Shown: positions 37,301-47,545 of the stretch, piece by piece
How the letters are laid out: each line of letters opens with the position of its first letter
How positions within the stretch are numbered: position 1 is the first letter of the stretch
Assembly: GCA_037349105.1 (NCBI GenBank)
Contig: JAYJMM010000110.1
Span: 1-64,000 of the forward strand
Origin: Limnomonas spitsbergensis
Taxonomy: Eukaryota; Chlorophyta; Chlorophyceae; Chlamydomonadales
Length of the DNA: 64,000 nucleotides
Direction of reading: 5' to 3'
Program-made: the position numbers and the translations under genes
The notes under the pieces: model-generated
Told to the model about the DNA's origin: nothing
The model's input: the letters and a program-made list of their open reading frames with translations, nothing else
Database searches by the model: none

Positions 37301-40300
37301 GGAATTCCTCTATATGTTATCTAATTATTCTTTAGGCCTCCAAAATAAAAGTTGCCGGCCTTTCTGCAGCTCATCGGGCACTGAGACGATGCGGGGGACT
37401 TGGCGGAGCATGATACGAGCAGAAACGGTGGTCAGGGCATGAAATGGGAGAGAAAGATGCTGAGGTGAGACCGTTGACACCTACATCACAGTGCAGGCTG
37501 AATACAAAGTTCATACGGTAAACCTTCAAAACCGATGCATATAAGTTCAAGGCAGGCCTGATCAGTTCATGGGGCTGGGTGAGCAGCATTCCCCACCGCC
37601 TGTTAGCTGATTGTGTGCTGTGTGGCTCCAAACTTCTAGTCCATCAGACCAATACCCGAATACATGGAAGCTACAGACTAGCCTGACCAGTAAACGGGGC
37701 GGGACAAGCAGCATTCTCCACAGCCTGCGGATTGTATGTGTGTGCCCGCCACCCAGCAGCTCACCTCCACAAAGTAACACAGCATAGCGATGACCTGGAT
37801 GGTCTTGCCCAGTCCCTGAGATGAAAGGGGGGGCAGGGGGGCAGGGTTACAACCAGATGAAAGGGGGGAGGCAGGGGGGGACAGGGGGGGGGCAGGGTCA
37901 CAACCAGATGAAAGGGGGGAGGCAGGGGGGGACAGGGGGGGGGCAGGGTCACAACCAGATGATAACCAGATTACAACCAGATTATAACCAGATTACAACC
38001 AGATTATAACCAGATGCGCAGCCAAGGTCGCTAAGAAAGGCAGCTGCTGTTCCACCGGAGATGACTTGGCTGTGCAGAGGCTTGCTGAGAAAGAAAAAGA
38101 AAAAAATTCCCGAACAAGTCAGCGTTGTGATCATATGGATCATGGTGACATGGTGGCCTACCTAGTGCTACAGCCGTACGTGGGGCTTCCTGAAGGTATT
38201 ATTATTTATATAATCAAGTTAATTTGTGTGCCTTAGATTCGGTGAGAGATATCAGACACCACGGGCCGTGCTCTACCGCATCCGGTCAGCAATGCGTAGT
38301 ATTATAGAGCTTCACTGGATCCAGTGTGGACCGGATCTGGTTAGATCCGCCAGGTGTCGCTGCTGCTATTTTAGGATTCAGTGGACATCGGAATTCTCTG
38401 CGCCATGCTGCTTTCAAACCATCTAGCTCTAGGTGCGCCAGCAGCACCGCACAACACCCTGAGGACACCAACAGGAAGAATTTAAAAGAGGACGCCAGAT
38501 GGGGCCACCCCACACCGAGCACAACCTGGACCGCTGTTCATGCGATGTACACCAAACCACTTGTGGGACCTACTGGGCGGCTTAAGGTGATCCGGTGCGT
38601 AGTAAAATACTCGGATGCATCTAAATCGTGGCCGAGGCTCAATAAAAGGGACATGCCCAGACTGCGCTGTCTCCTGAAACCTATGCCTCCCAGGGGCGTA
38701 GCTTTCTTTCTTTATAACATGCACACTGCACACCAATGATAGCACACTCAGCCCTCAGCAGGCACTGTGGGTAGGAAGGATTTTCCTGGCCCCGTGGAAA
38801 CAGGATGGGCCTTTTACGTCTCCTGACGTCCTAGGCCTGCCTTGCCCAGGCCACCCACCCCACACAAATCCATCCCGGCATGTGTGCTGATATCTGTGAC
38901 AAGTTTATACTGGTGTGTGTCAGGGGCCTGTGGCTGCTGCCCATACTACCTTTGTTGTTCGTCGCCCCATCCACACAGCCTCAGGTGGCAACCACCCAAC
39001 CACCCACCCAGCCACACAACCTCAGGTCGCACCCACCTACCCACCCACCCAACCTCTGGCCGCACCCACCCACCCACCCACCCATCCACCCACCCATCTA
39101 CACAGCCTCAGATTGTACCCACCATATCATCTGCGAGGATACCATTGAGCCCATGATCATGAAGGCCCACCAACCAGCGGAGGCCCTGCAGCAGGACCAG
39201 GGCAACAGGGGCAACAGCCATGAGGGGGGGGGGATACAATGTCCAGAGGATGTCGTAAATGGGTGATAAAGTAATATGAGGAGCCTCGGTCTCATACCTA
39301 TGATGCGAATTGGTGTGGATGTACACTAGGGCGCACAGTGTTAAGAGCCACATGTCTCATGCTCTGAAGGCGTGCTTTGACTCCGAGTGGCTAGGTGGCG
39401 GCCATATGCCCCTGCACTGTGCTGCGACCTAGTGCTGGTGCGCTGCACTACCCAGGACTGGTGTAATTGCAGACACATTTCAGCCATAATTCAGCGACGT
39501 ACAGGCCTTTAGTCAGGATGACCTATTCCAGGAAGTCCTGTTGCAATGGCCTTCACGATTCAGTCCCCATCCTCCCTCCCGAAGGGGTGGCCTCCCTGCT
39601 GCCCCTCATTAGCGAGTGGATGCGCAATGAAGCAACGCTGTCCTGAATGTAACCAGTCGAGGAACCTAGGGCGGCCTGGATGCATCTGCTGAGGTTCGAG
39701 TCCAGCTGAGCATCACATTTGATGCAAGGGACAGGTGCCAGTACACCGGTACAAACACGAAATGAACGAGGACAGCGAGCAGAAAGCCAGTGCCCGTCCC
39801 TCCAACCAACTGTAGAAGTCCCATGTCATTCGAGAGGTCCTGACAGCCTCACATGCATCTGGTACTCCCTCAGCTGTCCAGCCTGAAGCATCTGCGGCTG
39901 CACGGCTACGTCCGCCAGAACCCGCTGGGCCAGGTCGGCCCAAGACGTCGGGGCCGCGCCCGCAGATCCTGATGCCGCCGCCTGTCCTCCAGAACCGCCC
40001 CCGCTGCCTGCTTGGCTGTCGCTGCTGTTGTGGGGTGCTGCCAGGTGGAGCTTGGCGGCAAAGGACCTGAAGCAGGCATCGGTCTGTCCCAGCACATCCT
40101 CCAGACGCTGGCTCCGGGCGTCCCTAACGAGGCTGAGATAAGCCTGGAGGGAAGGGGGGGGGAGGACGTGGGGGGGAGGGGGGGGGGGAGATGTGGGGGG
40201 GAGGGGGTAGGATGTGTGGGGGGGGGGTGTTTGAGGTAGGATGTTGGAGGGGGGAGGGTGTGGGCGGGAGGATGAAAATTTAATAGTTATTATCTAGACC

Positions 40301-43300
40301 TCTTACTAAAATAGGTGGCATGAGAAATTGTGCCACGCTCACAGCTCCTCCCCTTATATTGGCTTGGTGTTCAGAGGAGAGATGGGGGAGCTCGCAAGAG
40401 GGGCAGAAGAGCAAGGCCAGGTCCAAGTGCACGTCATCGCCATAACTCTGGTATCTTTCATAATCCTGATGGTGGCATGCATGGAATTCTTAGTAGCAAG
40501 TACCAGAAAACGATTATATAAAAAATCAATCGTAAATCTGTTGCATGGCCTGCGAGCTTAGGCCTAGCTGAAGGCAGATGTGCCCAGGTCCCACGTGTGT
40601 CGCCCATTGGCCATGTCCATCAGGACAGCTTGGCACAGGTGCTTAAGTGTCGTCTTCAGGTCTGAAGATGAAGGTCTACTGGGAAATCAGCCCATCAGTC
40701 ATTGTCCTTCATCACCTCCGTAACACATTCGGCTGCCTAAAAATTTGGCCCATCTGAAATTGAGGCCGGTAAACGAGCCCGGGAAATGCGCCCGGGAAAT
40801 CAGCATTTCCCACCTCCATATCACAGCTCCGCAGCGCCGCAATGCGCTGCCTGCCCGCCTCCTCCCTCCTCCTGCGCGCCTCTGCCTCAGCCTCCTTGTG
40901 CAGCTCCAGGATGCCGCGGTTGAGAGACACCCGATCCTGGAAGGCAGGCGTAACACCAATGAGCAATCAGGCAAGTGTGACACAAACTTCTGGGGCAAGG
41001 ATGTCATGCAAGAAACGGTGAAGGAGATGAGGAATTAGTCAGGCACATGCTTGGCATTTTCGTAAGTGTGGGAAGAATTTGTGGCCCAGGGCCCTTAGGG
41101 GTGGAGTCACATAATAATCACACGTTATATTGAGGTTCTTTAAGAGCTGCAAGAAAGCAATACAGAATGCTGAACACCTCCGGTGGCGAGGCCAGGGGAT
41201 AAGGAGAACAGAGCCAACAGGTGAAGTCATAAACAAGAGATGACAGAACAGTAACAGGACATGGGAGATGACAGGACTGAAAAAGAGGAGAAGATGACAG
41301 GCCATAATTAGGACAAGAGATGACACAAAAGACACCGGACATGTGAGATGACAGAATGTGGGTGACAGAGTCACCAACATGGGGCCAAGCGTTAAGACCT
41401 TGCCCTGCCTCCTGGGTCGGTCACAGGCACCTCCGCCTGCCCTCCTGGATCTGCCTACAGCTGCCAATTAGACAAGTGTCACAGAACCAGCAGATACCTC
41501 AGTGCCTCACCCTGCCTCCTGCATCCGCCACAGGTACTCTCGCCTGCCCTGCTGGGTCTGCCTACGGCTGTCAATCAGACAAGTGTCCCAATACCAGCAG
41601 AGGCCTCAGTACCTCACCCTGCCTCCCGCATCCATCACAGGCATTGTCGTCTGCCCTGCTGGATCTGCCTGCAGCTGTAGCCTCCCGTAGTTCCTTGCAC
41701 GGTGAACGAGCTGGTGGGCCTCCCGCCAGAGCTCATGGCGTCGGCTGGGGTCCAGGAGCGAGCCATGCGTGCCACGCAGCATCTCGGCCCACTCTACCGC
41801 TTGCATGGCAAGCCTGCGCCTTATTGCCGAGCTTCCAGACAGTGCTAGAGGTAGCCTGATCAGGCAGTATGCAGAGGAGGGATACAAGATGAAGACCAAA
41901 AAATCAAGCGGGGAGTGGCAAAATCAAAAGAGGAAGAGTGGCCAAAGCTGGGAGGGGGGACATCTGACCAGACAGAAGAGTACAAATCTTGGAGTGACAC
42001 CATCAGGAAGCAACGGTTGGGAAGATGGGAGTGATGAAATCATTAGAGGCTGCACCGATGAAGGGCCGTGGATACGAACAGGCAGAGCTTTCAAGATGGG
42101 AGTAAGATATCAGGGGAGGGATGAGGAGGGGCAGCCTCACTGTTCAATGAAGGGTGCTTCAGCTACATTTAGGTACATTACTGCCAATGGTCATGCGAAG
42201 CTGATGCAACCAGCTCAGTAGCTCAGGCATCCGTCGGTAGGCCTGTCAAGGTACGTCCCCAGCAATAGGGCGGTAAATCAGGCATACCAAAAACCCGACC
42301 CCTGACACCCCCTGGCTCCCAGATCTTGAACCAAGAGCCTCTTGGATAGCAAGACACGCCCTCTCTGCAAGGCAACCTTGGCAACCCTCACGACTCAAAG
42401 CAACATACAGCACCCCGCTGCAAGCCTTTTATACTGCCCCTGAATGCATTTGCGTTTACACTTCACCGGTATCTTAATTCTTCCTTTGGTCAAAGAAATC
42501 TTAAGCGTACCTGACGCACACTGCGGTCCCAGTGAGCACCAAAGGCTCCAGGCATGTCCGTAGGCGCCTCAGCAGTGGGACAAGCTTCTTGTATTGGACG
42601 CCTGCGTCAGACAGCATCTTCAGAGCCTCTTGCATAGAGGACAGCCGACAGCCGGGTCTGCAGTCCAGATCCGGACCAGATCCACGCGGCAGATCTTGAC
42701 CAGATCCAGGCTCCATCTCTGCGCCAGGCCCTTGCTGCATATCTGGAGAACACCTGTGCTCTGGATCTGGCCTGTGCCGAAGGCCCGAGGGCGTGGTTAA
42801 AGACTCACTGAGATCCGTGTCCAACGGTGCACTGCGGGGATCATCGCACGGCGCCTCATCGCTGCCGTTTGTCGATGGTAAGAGTCCGATCTGGGCCGCA
42901 GGCTGAGCTGCTGCTCCTGCTGACTCATCCTCTGCTGCTGCACTGATGCCTGGCCAGGCCCATGTCATGCTGGAGGTCCTCTCGAAGGCAAACTCTGAGA
43001 GCGTCTTGCTCAGCGCCCCAGCCAGGGCTGACTGAACCTCCCTCAGAGGGGGGCTGGCTGAGACCTCCCTAGGAATGGAGGCTCGTGGAACAGGCTGGTC
43101 CTGCACTGTGTCATCGCTGCTTGGGAGGTGATGCTGTGGCTGCCCCTGTCCGAGCTCTCCGAGAGACATATTTGGCCGCTCACCCTCCTGCCCGTACAGC
43201 TGCTGCTGCTGCTGCTGCTGCTGCTGCGCCTCATCATCGTGCTGCTGCTGCCGCTGCCCCTGCTCCGCCTCATCCTGCTGCTGCTCCTGCAGGCTCTCGC

Positions 43301-46300
43301 CCTCAACGTTTGGCTGCACACGCTCGTGCTGTTCTTGACCTTGCTGCTGAGGTAGCTCTCCCTCCTGATCAGCCAGGGGGGCCGTTTCCAGCTCACTGGC
43401 ATGCACAGATGCCGCGTGACGCTGCTGGCATGCAGGTTGTAAGTGCAGCTGCAGTCGCCCCTGCACAGGCTCCCTTGCATGCTGGATCTCAGGCTCCCCT
43501 CCAGGGAGATCTGCAGCAGATTGCCCTGCAGAGAGATCTTCAGGAGCACCCTCGTGTCCAGCAGGCAGGGCATGACACCTGAACGCAACAGTCTTCTTTT
43601 CACCCCTCCGGACCACAATGCGCCGTGAGCGCCTTCCTCGATCGCTACCGACATGAACTGGAGTGTCATTCGAATTCGCAAGAGGCATGTCGGGAGCGCC
43701 AGGGGTGCCAGACGTGTTTTCTGCAGCATCTGGCATGGCGACCATGTCCGTGCCTGTGTCTGAGTGGGGTGCAATGTGCGGTGCATCAATCTGGAGCTGG
43801 TCCAACCTAGCTGTGGCAGCGTCTGCTGGCGTCTCCAAAGCCACGTCGTCCTCATCGGGGCCAATGGCTGCCAGAGCATCCCTGGTAGCTGCAGTTGACA
43901 AGCAGACTGCTGCCGCCTCTTGGGACAGCCGCAGAGAGAAGTCCTGCAAAGGGGTGGCGGTAACTAAACTGCTGCTCCTGCCTCCACCATCGCTCGCGCT
44001 GCTTAAGGGTAGCTGAGGTTGCATCGATACCCCATGACAGCGGGCTGGGAGCAAGGAACACAATTCCTCTGTGGATTGACCTCGCCAAACCTCATCCAGA
44101 TCCAGATCTTCAGCCGCCTGGATGTCGTCAAACCTTGGATCCAGCTGGGATGAAGGACCTGGTTCAAAGCCAGGGTTGCTATGGCCTTGTGATCTGTGTT
44201 GGTTCTGCGTTGGATCTGCGTCTGATAAGGAAGGCTTTCTCAAAGAACACTGCTGAACGTTGATCGGATCTCTGCTGAGCAGCCACCGGCAGCGCATCCT
44301 GGGTGGGGGAGATTCAGAGGATTTGTTGACAATCGTATTCTGCTGTGCAACCAAACGGCTGTTTTTTCAGTCCAAAATTCAAGCAGCTTGGATTACAGGC
44401 ATGGAAATTCCAGTCTAGCCTCCTATGCTTGGATAATTGCCATCATTTGAAAAACAGCATGGCTGATGAGCCGGAAATTCCTGGAGTCTGACAGGACATT
44501 GGATACTGCTTCCTGTTAGGCAGCATTCGCACCCTGACAGCATCCGCAGAGCCTCCGCAGTATCATCGCCCTCGACGACGCTGACGAGGGGATCTTCAGT
44601 TTGCGTCCGCAGGCCCCGACATGCCTGCATTCATGCGAGTAGAGAGTACAATATTACTTGGCAGCAGGTAGGAAAGCACGTTGGCAAATTGCGACTACCG
44701 TGCTGGTAACTTTTAGTGATTCCTGACAGGAGAAAAACACTGTCCAATCCATTCAAAATTGCTTCACTGTTTTTTTCAGTTTCCTGTAAGGCAGTATCGG
44801 TATCACTATTTACAAAATAATTTTAAACACCCACAGCCATATCAATGCAGTGGCCATGTCAGTCATGTGCTGGATTCTGTTTTCTCTGGCTCTCCTCATC
44901 AAACCCATACCTCCCAAAAGGATTTGAGCCTGTATTCTCTACATCGTAAGCTATTCAGTTTTGAATTGACCTGTTGCAGCACCCGAGCACAGCCGTTCAT
45001 GCCCATCCTGATCCCGACCAAATCCAAGGCTTCATCCAAAGATTGATCCAAGGCTTTTGTTGGCTGGCCATGACGTCTTCGTTTGTCAGGTACAGTTGAC
45101 GCTGTATGTGTCAACATGCTCCAGCTCTTCAGAGCCGTCGTGTCGTTGTGTCTGAGTTGCGATATTTTCGGATTTGAACATCGAAACCAGAGTCGAAAAC
45201 GGGTTTGAAAAGCGCCTCGCGTCAAGCGTGAAAAAACGTGGAAAAGCGTGGAGAACGAACACAGGGATTCCCAGGTCCCACTGGCACGCCCAGGGGGGAA
45301 ACGCCGACTGCGACAGACCTGCGAATTTACCCACGACCCACAGGGCCGCATAATGACCACTTCTTATCAAATGACTGTCACTTTACAAATGCTCAGGTCC
45401 ATGCTTTAGAGAAAATACGTGGCAGATACACATTTTAACTTTTAAAGACTGCGGATTGACTGCGGAAGGTACGAAGCTCTACAGAAATCAGGTTCTTTCC
45501 ACTGCCGACCCTCTTAGGAGATCCACCTCATGAGGGGCCTACCATGCAGTAAAACAGACCACATAGTGATATGCAGTAGAGTAACAAATGTGTAAACCTC
45601 TCCCCGGCCATGTCCTTCCAGTAAGACTGATCTAAGCGGGGTGCTACTTCAGCATACAGCTAGATCAATGGGACGATAGGTCGAATATGGATCTTGTTTT
45701 TCCATAGGGTGCCAGTACCACCTTGCATGGGGGTAGGAATTCCCGACAAGCGCATGCAGGAGCCATTTGCATGCTGAGGCCTTGCAATTGTCATGGATGG
45801 CAACGTTGCTAGGTTGCTAGGTTTCACATAGGGGAAGCCTATTCTACCTATTCCAGAGCAGCTGGTCAAGCTCGTGTTTGTCGAAAGATGCTAGCGCATA
45901 CATATCAGACACATGAACAATTCAGAATTCGACCGGTGGTTCTACCTGGGTTTTACCCCTGATTTTACAGAGTTTTTGACTGCAAACTGTAACCTGACTG
46001 TAACTCCAAGGGCTGAACTCCACCAACATGACAGGATCAGGCCGAGAGAGAAGGGTCTTGGTTATGTCTAGACAGGTTTTTCTTGTCCAAGACAGCAGGA
46101 TCTAGCAGGATGTGTACAACAGCAAAGGCCCAGGATTCCTTTTCCAGTGAAGGTCTGGGAAAAGGAATCAAAATCTAGCATGTCATGATGGCTGATTTAG
46201 TGACAAATCTGATGCTTGGAGGTATCAACATCAGCAAACTAATTGTAAAAAAATCTGGCCCCGCGTCACTCTCGGTGCCCAATGGACAGTAAGCAAAATC

Positions 46301-46555
46301 TAGAAACACATTGATATTGTGATATTACCTAGATTTTTGTAATATCGTGTCAATCCGCGAGGCTTGCACAGCTGCATCTCCAGGGTCTCTCCGAGGATAC
46401 CATACTTAGCGCGATGAGCAGCTTCTCCCATGTAAGATTCTCTCTCCTCTCTCTCTTGCTCCTCATGAGTCGCTGCCTGCTGCCTCAGTACCTGCTGGCT
46501 GTCAGGAGTGGGTCTCCGTCCTCTCACGAAGGAGCTCGGGGTAGCAGCTGCTGAC
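17933..46555 (-). CDS. SNF2-family chromatin-remodelling ATPase with four C-terminal Tudor-like modules (5' end not resolved)
   Basis: Thirty exons with consistent splice phases, in transcript order: 46555-46329, 45101-44971, 44624-44533, 44298-42511, 41855-41618, 40936-40814, 40143-39853, 39185-39123, 37815-37765, 37170-37021, 36627-36518, 36103-36003, 35388-35276, 35111-35013, 34467-34366, 33167-33007, 32514-32418, 31649-31508, 30819-30758, 30020-29925, 29389-29293, 28835-27411, 27108-27011, 25631-24293, 23975-23878, 23496-21258, 20921-20824, 20447-18737, 18473-18376, 18142-17933. They give about 3,882 residues without the missing start. Order of parts: acidic/Gln-rich N-terminus; HSA-like helices (about 750-900); ATPase core (about 955-1445) with [42 protein letters not shown] and [11 protein letters not shown]; SnAC-like [16 protein letters not shown]; then four Tudor-like modules with Ala/Pro-rich linkers; tail KKAKVPKR, a possible nuclear signal. 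DEGH and the SnAC motif point to the SWI/SNF (SYD/BRM) subfamily. The family uses ATP to move nucleosomes. Joining the Tudor part to the ATPase is inference from phase and homology. Confidence 0.85.
18737..20921 (-). other. Tudor-like module 3 (exons 20824-20921 and 18737-20447)
   Basis: Exon A ends ASYHPRK instead of ASYHPGE. Exon B begins [20 protein letters not shown]. The linker is rich in Ala-Pro repeats ([12 protein letters not shown] type) and Gln, and closes with a strongly acidic Glu run after [15 protein letters not shown] (about 18770-18905). It ends at a normal GT donor (GCGCAG|GTACAG), unlike the GC donors at the paralogous positions of the preceding linkers. Confidence 0.78.
21258..23975 (-). 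other. Tudor-like module 2 (exons 23878-23975 and 21258-23496) with a large linker
   Basis: Exon A is nearly identical to that of module 1. Exon B begins [20 protein letters not shown]. The linker of about 700 residues holds some fifteen degenerate [12 protein letters not shown] units, a Gln-rich coiled-coil-prone stretch ([15 protein letters not shown]), and then a segment that does not look disordered (about 22150-22480: [41 protein letters not shown]). That segment resembles the pattern of methyl-CpG-binding domains only loosely. The exon ends at a GC donor (CGGAAG|GCAGGATA). Confidence 0.75.
24293..27108 (-). other. Tudor-like module 1 (exons 27011-27108 and 24293-25631) and Ala-rich linker
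   Basis: Exon A gives [20 protein letters not shown] continuing [13 protein letters not shown]. Exon B opens [20 protein letters not shown] followed by ERWRM. Together they form a fold of about 60 residues like the Tudor/Agenet domains of plant PDS5 and MSH6, which bind methylated histone tails. Aromatic residues at the usual cage positions are present. Exon B continues into a linker with about five near-repeats of [19 protein letters not shown] plus poly-Ala, then [10 protein letters not shown] repeats. The exon A/B intron (25632-27010) is unusually long and holds two minisatellites. The linker ends at a GC donor. Confidence 0.8.
25632..27010. repeat. Intron of Tudor module 1 with 18-bp and 13-bp minisatellites
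   Basis: About 26000-26090 holds five copies of an 18-bp unit (GGACGGTACAGGAGACAT). About 26690-26860 holds some thirteen copies of a 13-bp unit (GGATATCCCTGCT) that contains the palindrome GATATC. Position 25740-25885 carries one copy of a dispersed sequence also seen near 53930-54105. Near 25707 a diverged copy of an exon B acceptor region (CTTCAGGTGGGGAT on plus) occurs. No coding function is seen. Confidence 0.85.
27411..28835 (-). other. SnAC-like end of the ATPase plus first Pro/Ala-rich linker exon
   Basis: The exon opens with [19 protein letters not shown], which completes the SITGGFF motif typical of the SNF2 ATP-coupling segment in plant SYD-like proteins. A Ser/Glu-rich stretch follows, then a long Pro/Ala/Thr linker ending CPPCPK-like. 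It ends at a GC donor (AAAAG|GCAAGATG) in phase 1. The same ending pattern (CPPCTE at 24293, PGSE at 21258) closes the linker exons of Tudor modules 1 and 2, so this exon's tail seems homologous to the module linkers. Confidence 0.8.
29680..29900. repeat. 14-bp minisatellite in an SNF2 intron
   Basis: A short ATG-type run (GATGATGATG) is followed by about twelve copies of TGATGCATGGTGTA with T/C and A/T alternations, between exons 29925-30020 and 29293-29389. Long minus-strand frames rich in His/Met through here are repeat artefacts. Confidence 0.9.
30040..30320. repeat. G-rich intronic repeat made of copies of the 30020 splice acceptor
   Basis: Units of about 100 bp recur. Read on the minus strand, each contains a C-rich tract ending CCCAG|GCTGTGG, which closely resembles the true acceptor CCCCAG|GCTGCAGAC of exon 29925-30020. 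At least three such copies lie immediately upstream of the real one in transcript order. Confidence 0.75.
33161..33600. repeat. Three tandem copies (175-bp period) of an SNF2 acceptor junction
   Basis: The sequence GCGCCGCCTGCGAGCAAAGC at 33161, which spans the first bases and acceptor of exon 33007-33167, recurs at 33336 and, more diverged, at 33511. Flanking intron sequence is repeated with it (AGACCAG, GGGAAAGCAA blocks). The true acceptor lies at the downstream end, in transcript order. Confidence 0.85.
33168..34365. other. Large SNF2 intron with repeat copies and a dispersed element
   Basis: Apart from the 175-bp junction copies at its low-coordinate end, the intron carries a sequence of about 90 bases at 34265-34360 (AGAAAGAAAGCTACGCCC ... 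CCACATCCGC) that matches 53815-53920 in the pseudouridine synthase gene. It also carries an inverted relative of another dispersed sequence near 33960-34010. No exon with coding support was found between 33600 and 34265. Confidence 0.6.
34780..34920. repeat. 26-bp imperfect tandem repeat in an SNF2 intron
   Basis: About four units of the form CCATCNCAGACCAGCCAGAT occur between exons 35013-35111 and 34366-34467. They are non-coding. Confidence 0.7.
37816..38015. repeat. G-rich minisatellite beside the Walker A exon, then an 11-bp repeat
   Basis: Three units of about 50 bp (AGATGAAAGGGGG ... GGGTCACAACC) start right at the acceptor of exon 37765-37815, so on the coding strand they are an expanded polypyrimidine tract. 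They pass into repeats of the type GATTACAACCA/GATTATAACCA. The remainder of the intron, to 39122, has a 137-codon plus-strand frame (38326-38739) without recognisable identity and ACCC-rich runs at 38985-39095. Confidence 0.8.
41398..41640. repeat. Three tandem copies (107-bp period) of an SNF2 donor junction
   Basis: Reading the minus strand, exon 41618-41855 ends GGAGGCAGG|GTGAGGTACTGAGG. The block CAGGAGGCAGG|GTGAGGCACTGAGG recurs 107 bp into the intron, and a third, weaker copy (GGCAGG|GCAAGG) follows. Upstream coding bases are copied too, so each copy could act as a decoy donor. Confidence 0.88.
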
Positions 46556-46599
46556 CTGCAGGATACAAGCCATCAGTGCTGGGCGCTGAAACTGTGCAA

Positions 46600-47545
46600 G
46601 GGACTCAGCTGCAACGTAAGACGACTTTCACATTACAGAGAGCGGTGAACTGTATGTGGACTGGAGAACCGTAAAATATGTTTGGCACCGTCAGAAGACT
46701 GCCCGTCATGACCGTATATCGCCCAACACTGCAAGCAATGCTAGCCAGTCAGAACAAAGGTGCAGCTCGACAGCTTAGAGAAAGAGAGCGCTTTTAAATA
46801 ATTGTACGGGCATGAGTCACAAGTTTGTTTGCTGTCAGCACATGAGTTAACAACAGCATCATCTGCATACCTCTGGCAAATACTGCATTCGAGTATTTGC
46901 AGTCCAGAAGTCCAGAAGATAACTGGGTCTGATAGGTTTATCTTTCAAATCCGGAAGATTTTATTTGCGTTCATGGCTTCCTCCCATGACACTGGATGTT
47001 AAGATGTCGCATGAATGATGAAGTGCTCATGATACCAACAAAAGGGCATATCATAAACACTCATCATAAACCCCGCATAAAACCGCTACACAAAAAATTC
47101 AATACCATGAACCCGTAACAAAACCTTGGACCCGACCCCTCCTCTCCTGCTGGCATGGCGCACCTTGTCCCCATGCCGGCTCCTCACGCGGTAGCGGTTG
47201 ACCGACACGACGTAGCCTTCCATGTCCATCGTGTTGCACTCCTCTCCCGCTAAGAAGTACAAGGTGTACAATGCCAGCTCAAACTCGGGGGAGGTACCTA
47301 GCACATGCAAGGTATCCATCAAAATCTCATCACCAGTGTTGAGCTATGACACCGTAAAATGGACTCAGGTGCAACATAAGACCAGGGGTAGGATGGTGCA
47401 TTACTCCGCACAACAGTAATAAACCGTGAAATCGTGACAGGAGAACCGTCCAACATTTGTGTCACCGTCAAGAGGCCGCAACCGTCATGACCGTTAATCG
47501 TCCAACACTGCTCATTATCCCTTTGGGTCAACAGGGCCAGCTCAA
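46600..47545. repeat. Dispersed repeat in two copies (about 46640-46760 and 47400-47540)
   Basis: Both copies share GGAGAACCGT, CACCGTCA, CCGTCATGACCGT and CCCAACACTGC-like blocks in the same order and orientation. One lies upstream of the first SNF2 exon found, the other in the last intron of the endoribonuclease gene. The 47520-47560 end also carries a fragment resembling the start of the last endoribonuclease exon. This may be an old non-autonomous mobile element, but no terminal repeats were recognised. Confidence 0.6.

Larger units (their letters stand above)
29293..39185 (-). other. SNF2 ATPase/helicase core exons of the remodeller
   Basis: Thirteen small exons encode the two RecA-like lobes. 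Lobe 1: Walker A across the 39123/37815 junction (ILADDM + [12 protein letters not shown]), then [32 protein letters not shown] (36003-36103), [19 protein letters not shown] and [14 protein letters not shown]. Lobe 2: [81 protein letters not shown] and HRIGQQRE. All catalytic motifs are intact, so an active ATPase is expected. Several motifs are split by introns, including Walker A between ADDM and GLGKT. An Ala/Gly-rich insert of about 25 residues ([11 protein letters not shown] region) sits between the lobes at 33007-33167. Confidence 0.95.

Noticed and set aside
38326..38739. 137-codon plus-strand frame inside an SNF2 intron
   Set aside because: No recognisable family and no clear transcript signals. 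It could be a nested gene or element fragment, but the evidence is too thin.
40565..40680. Possible extra SNF2 exon ([13 protein letters not shown])
   Set aside because: Exons 40814-40936 and 39853-40143 already join in phase and restore the conserved helix (CDME + [10 protein letters not shown]), so this segment would interrupt it.
42298..42400. tRNA-like sequence with a GGTTCAAGATC box on the minus strand
   Set aside because: The arms do not fold into a proper cloverleaf and the anticodon loop is not canonical. At best it is a worn tRNA-derived fragment.
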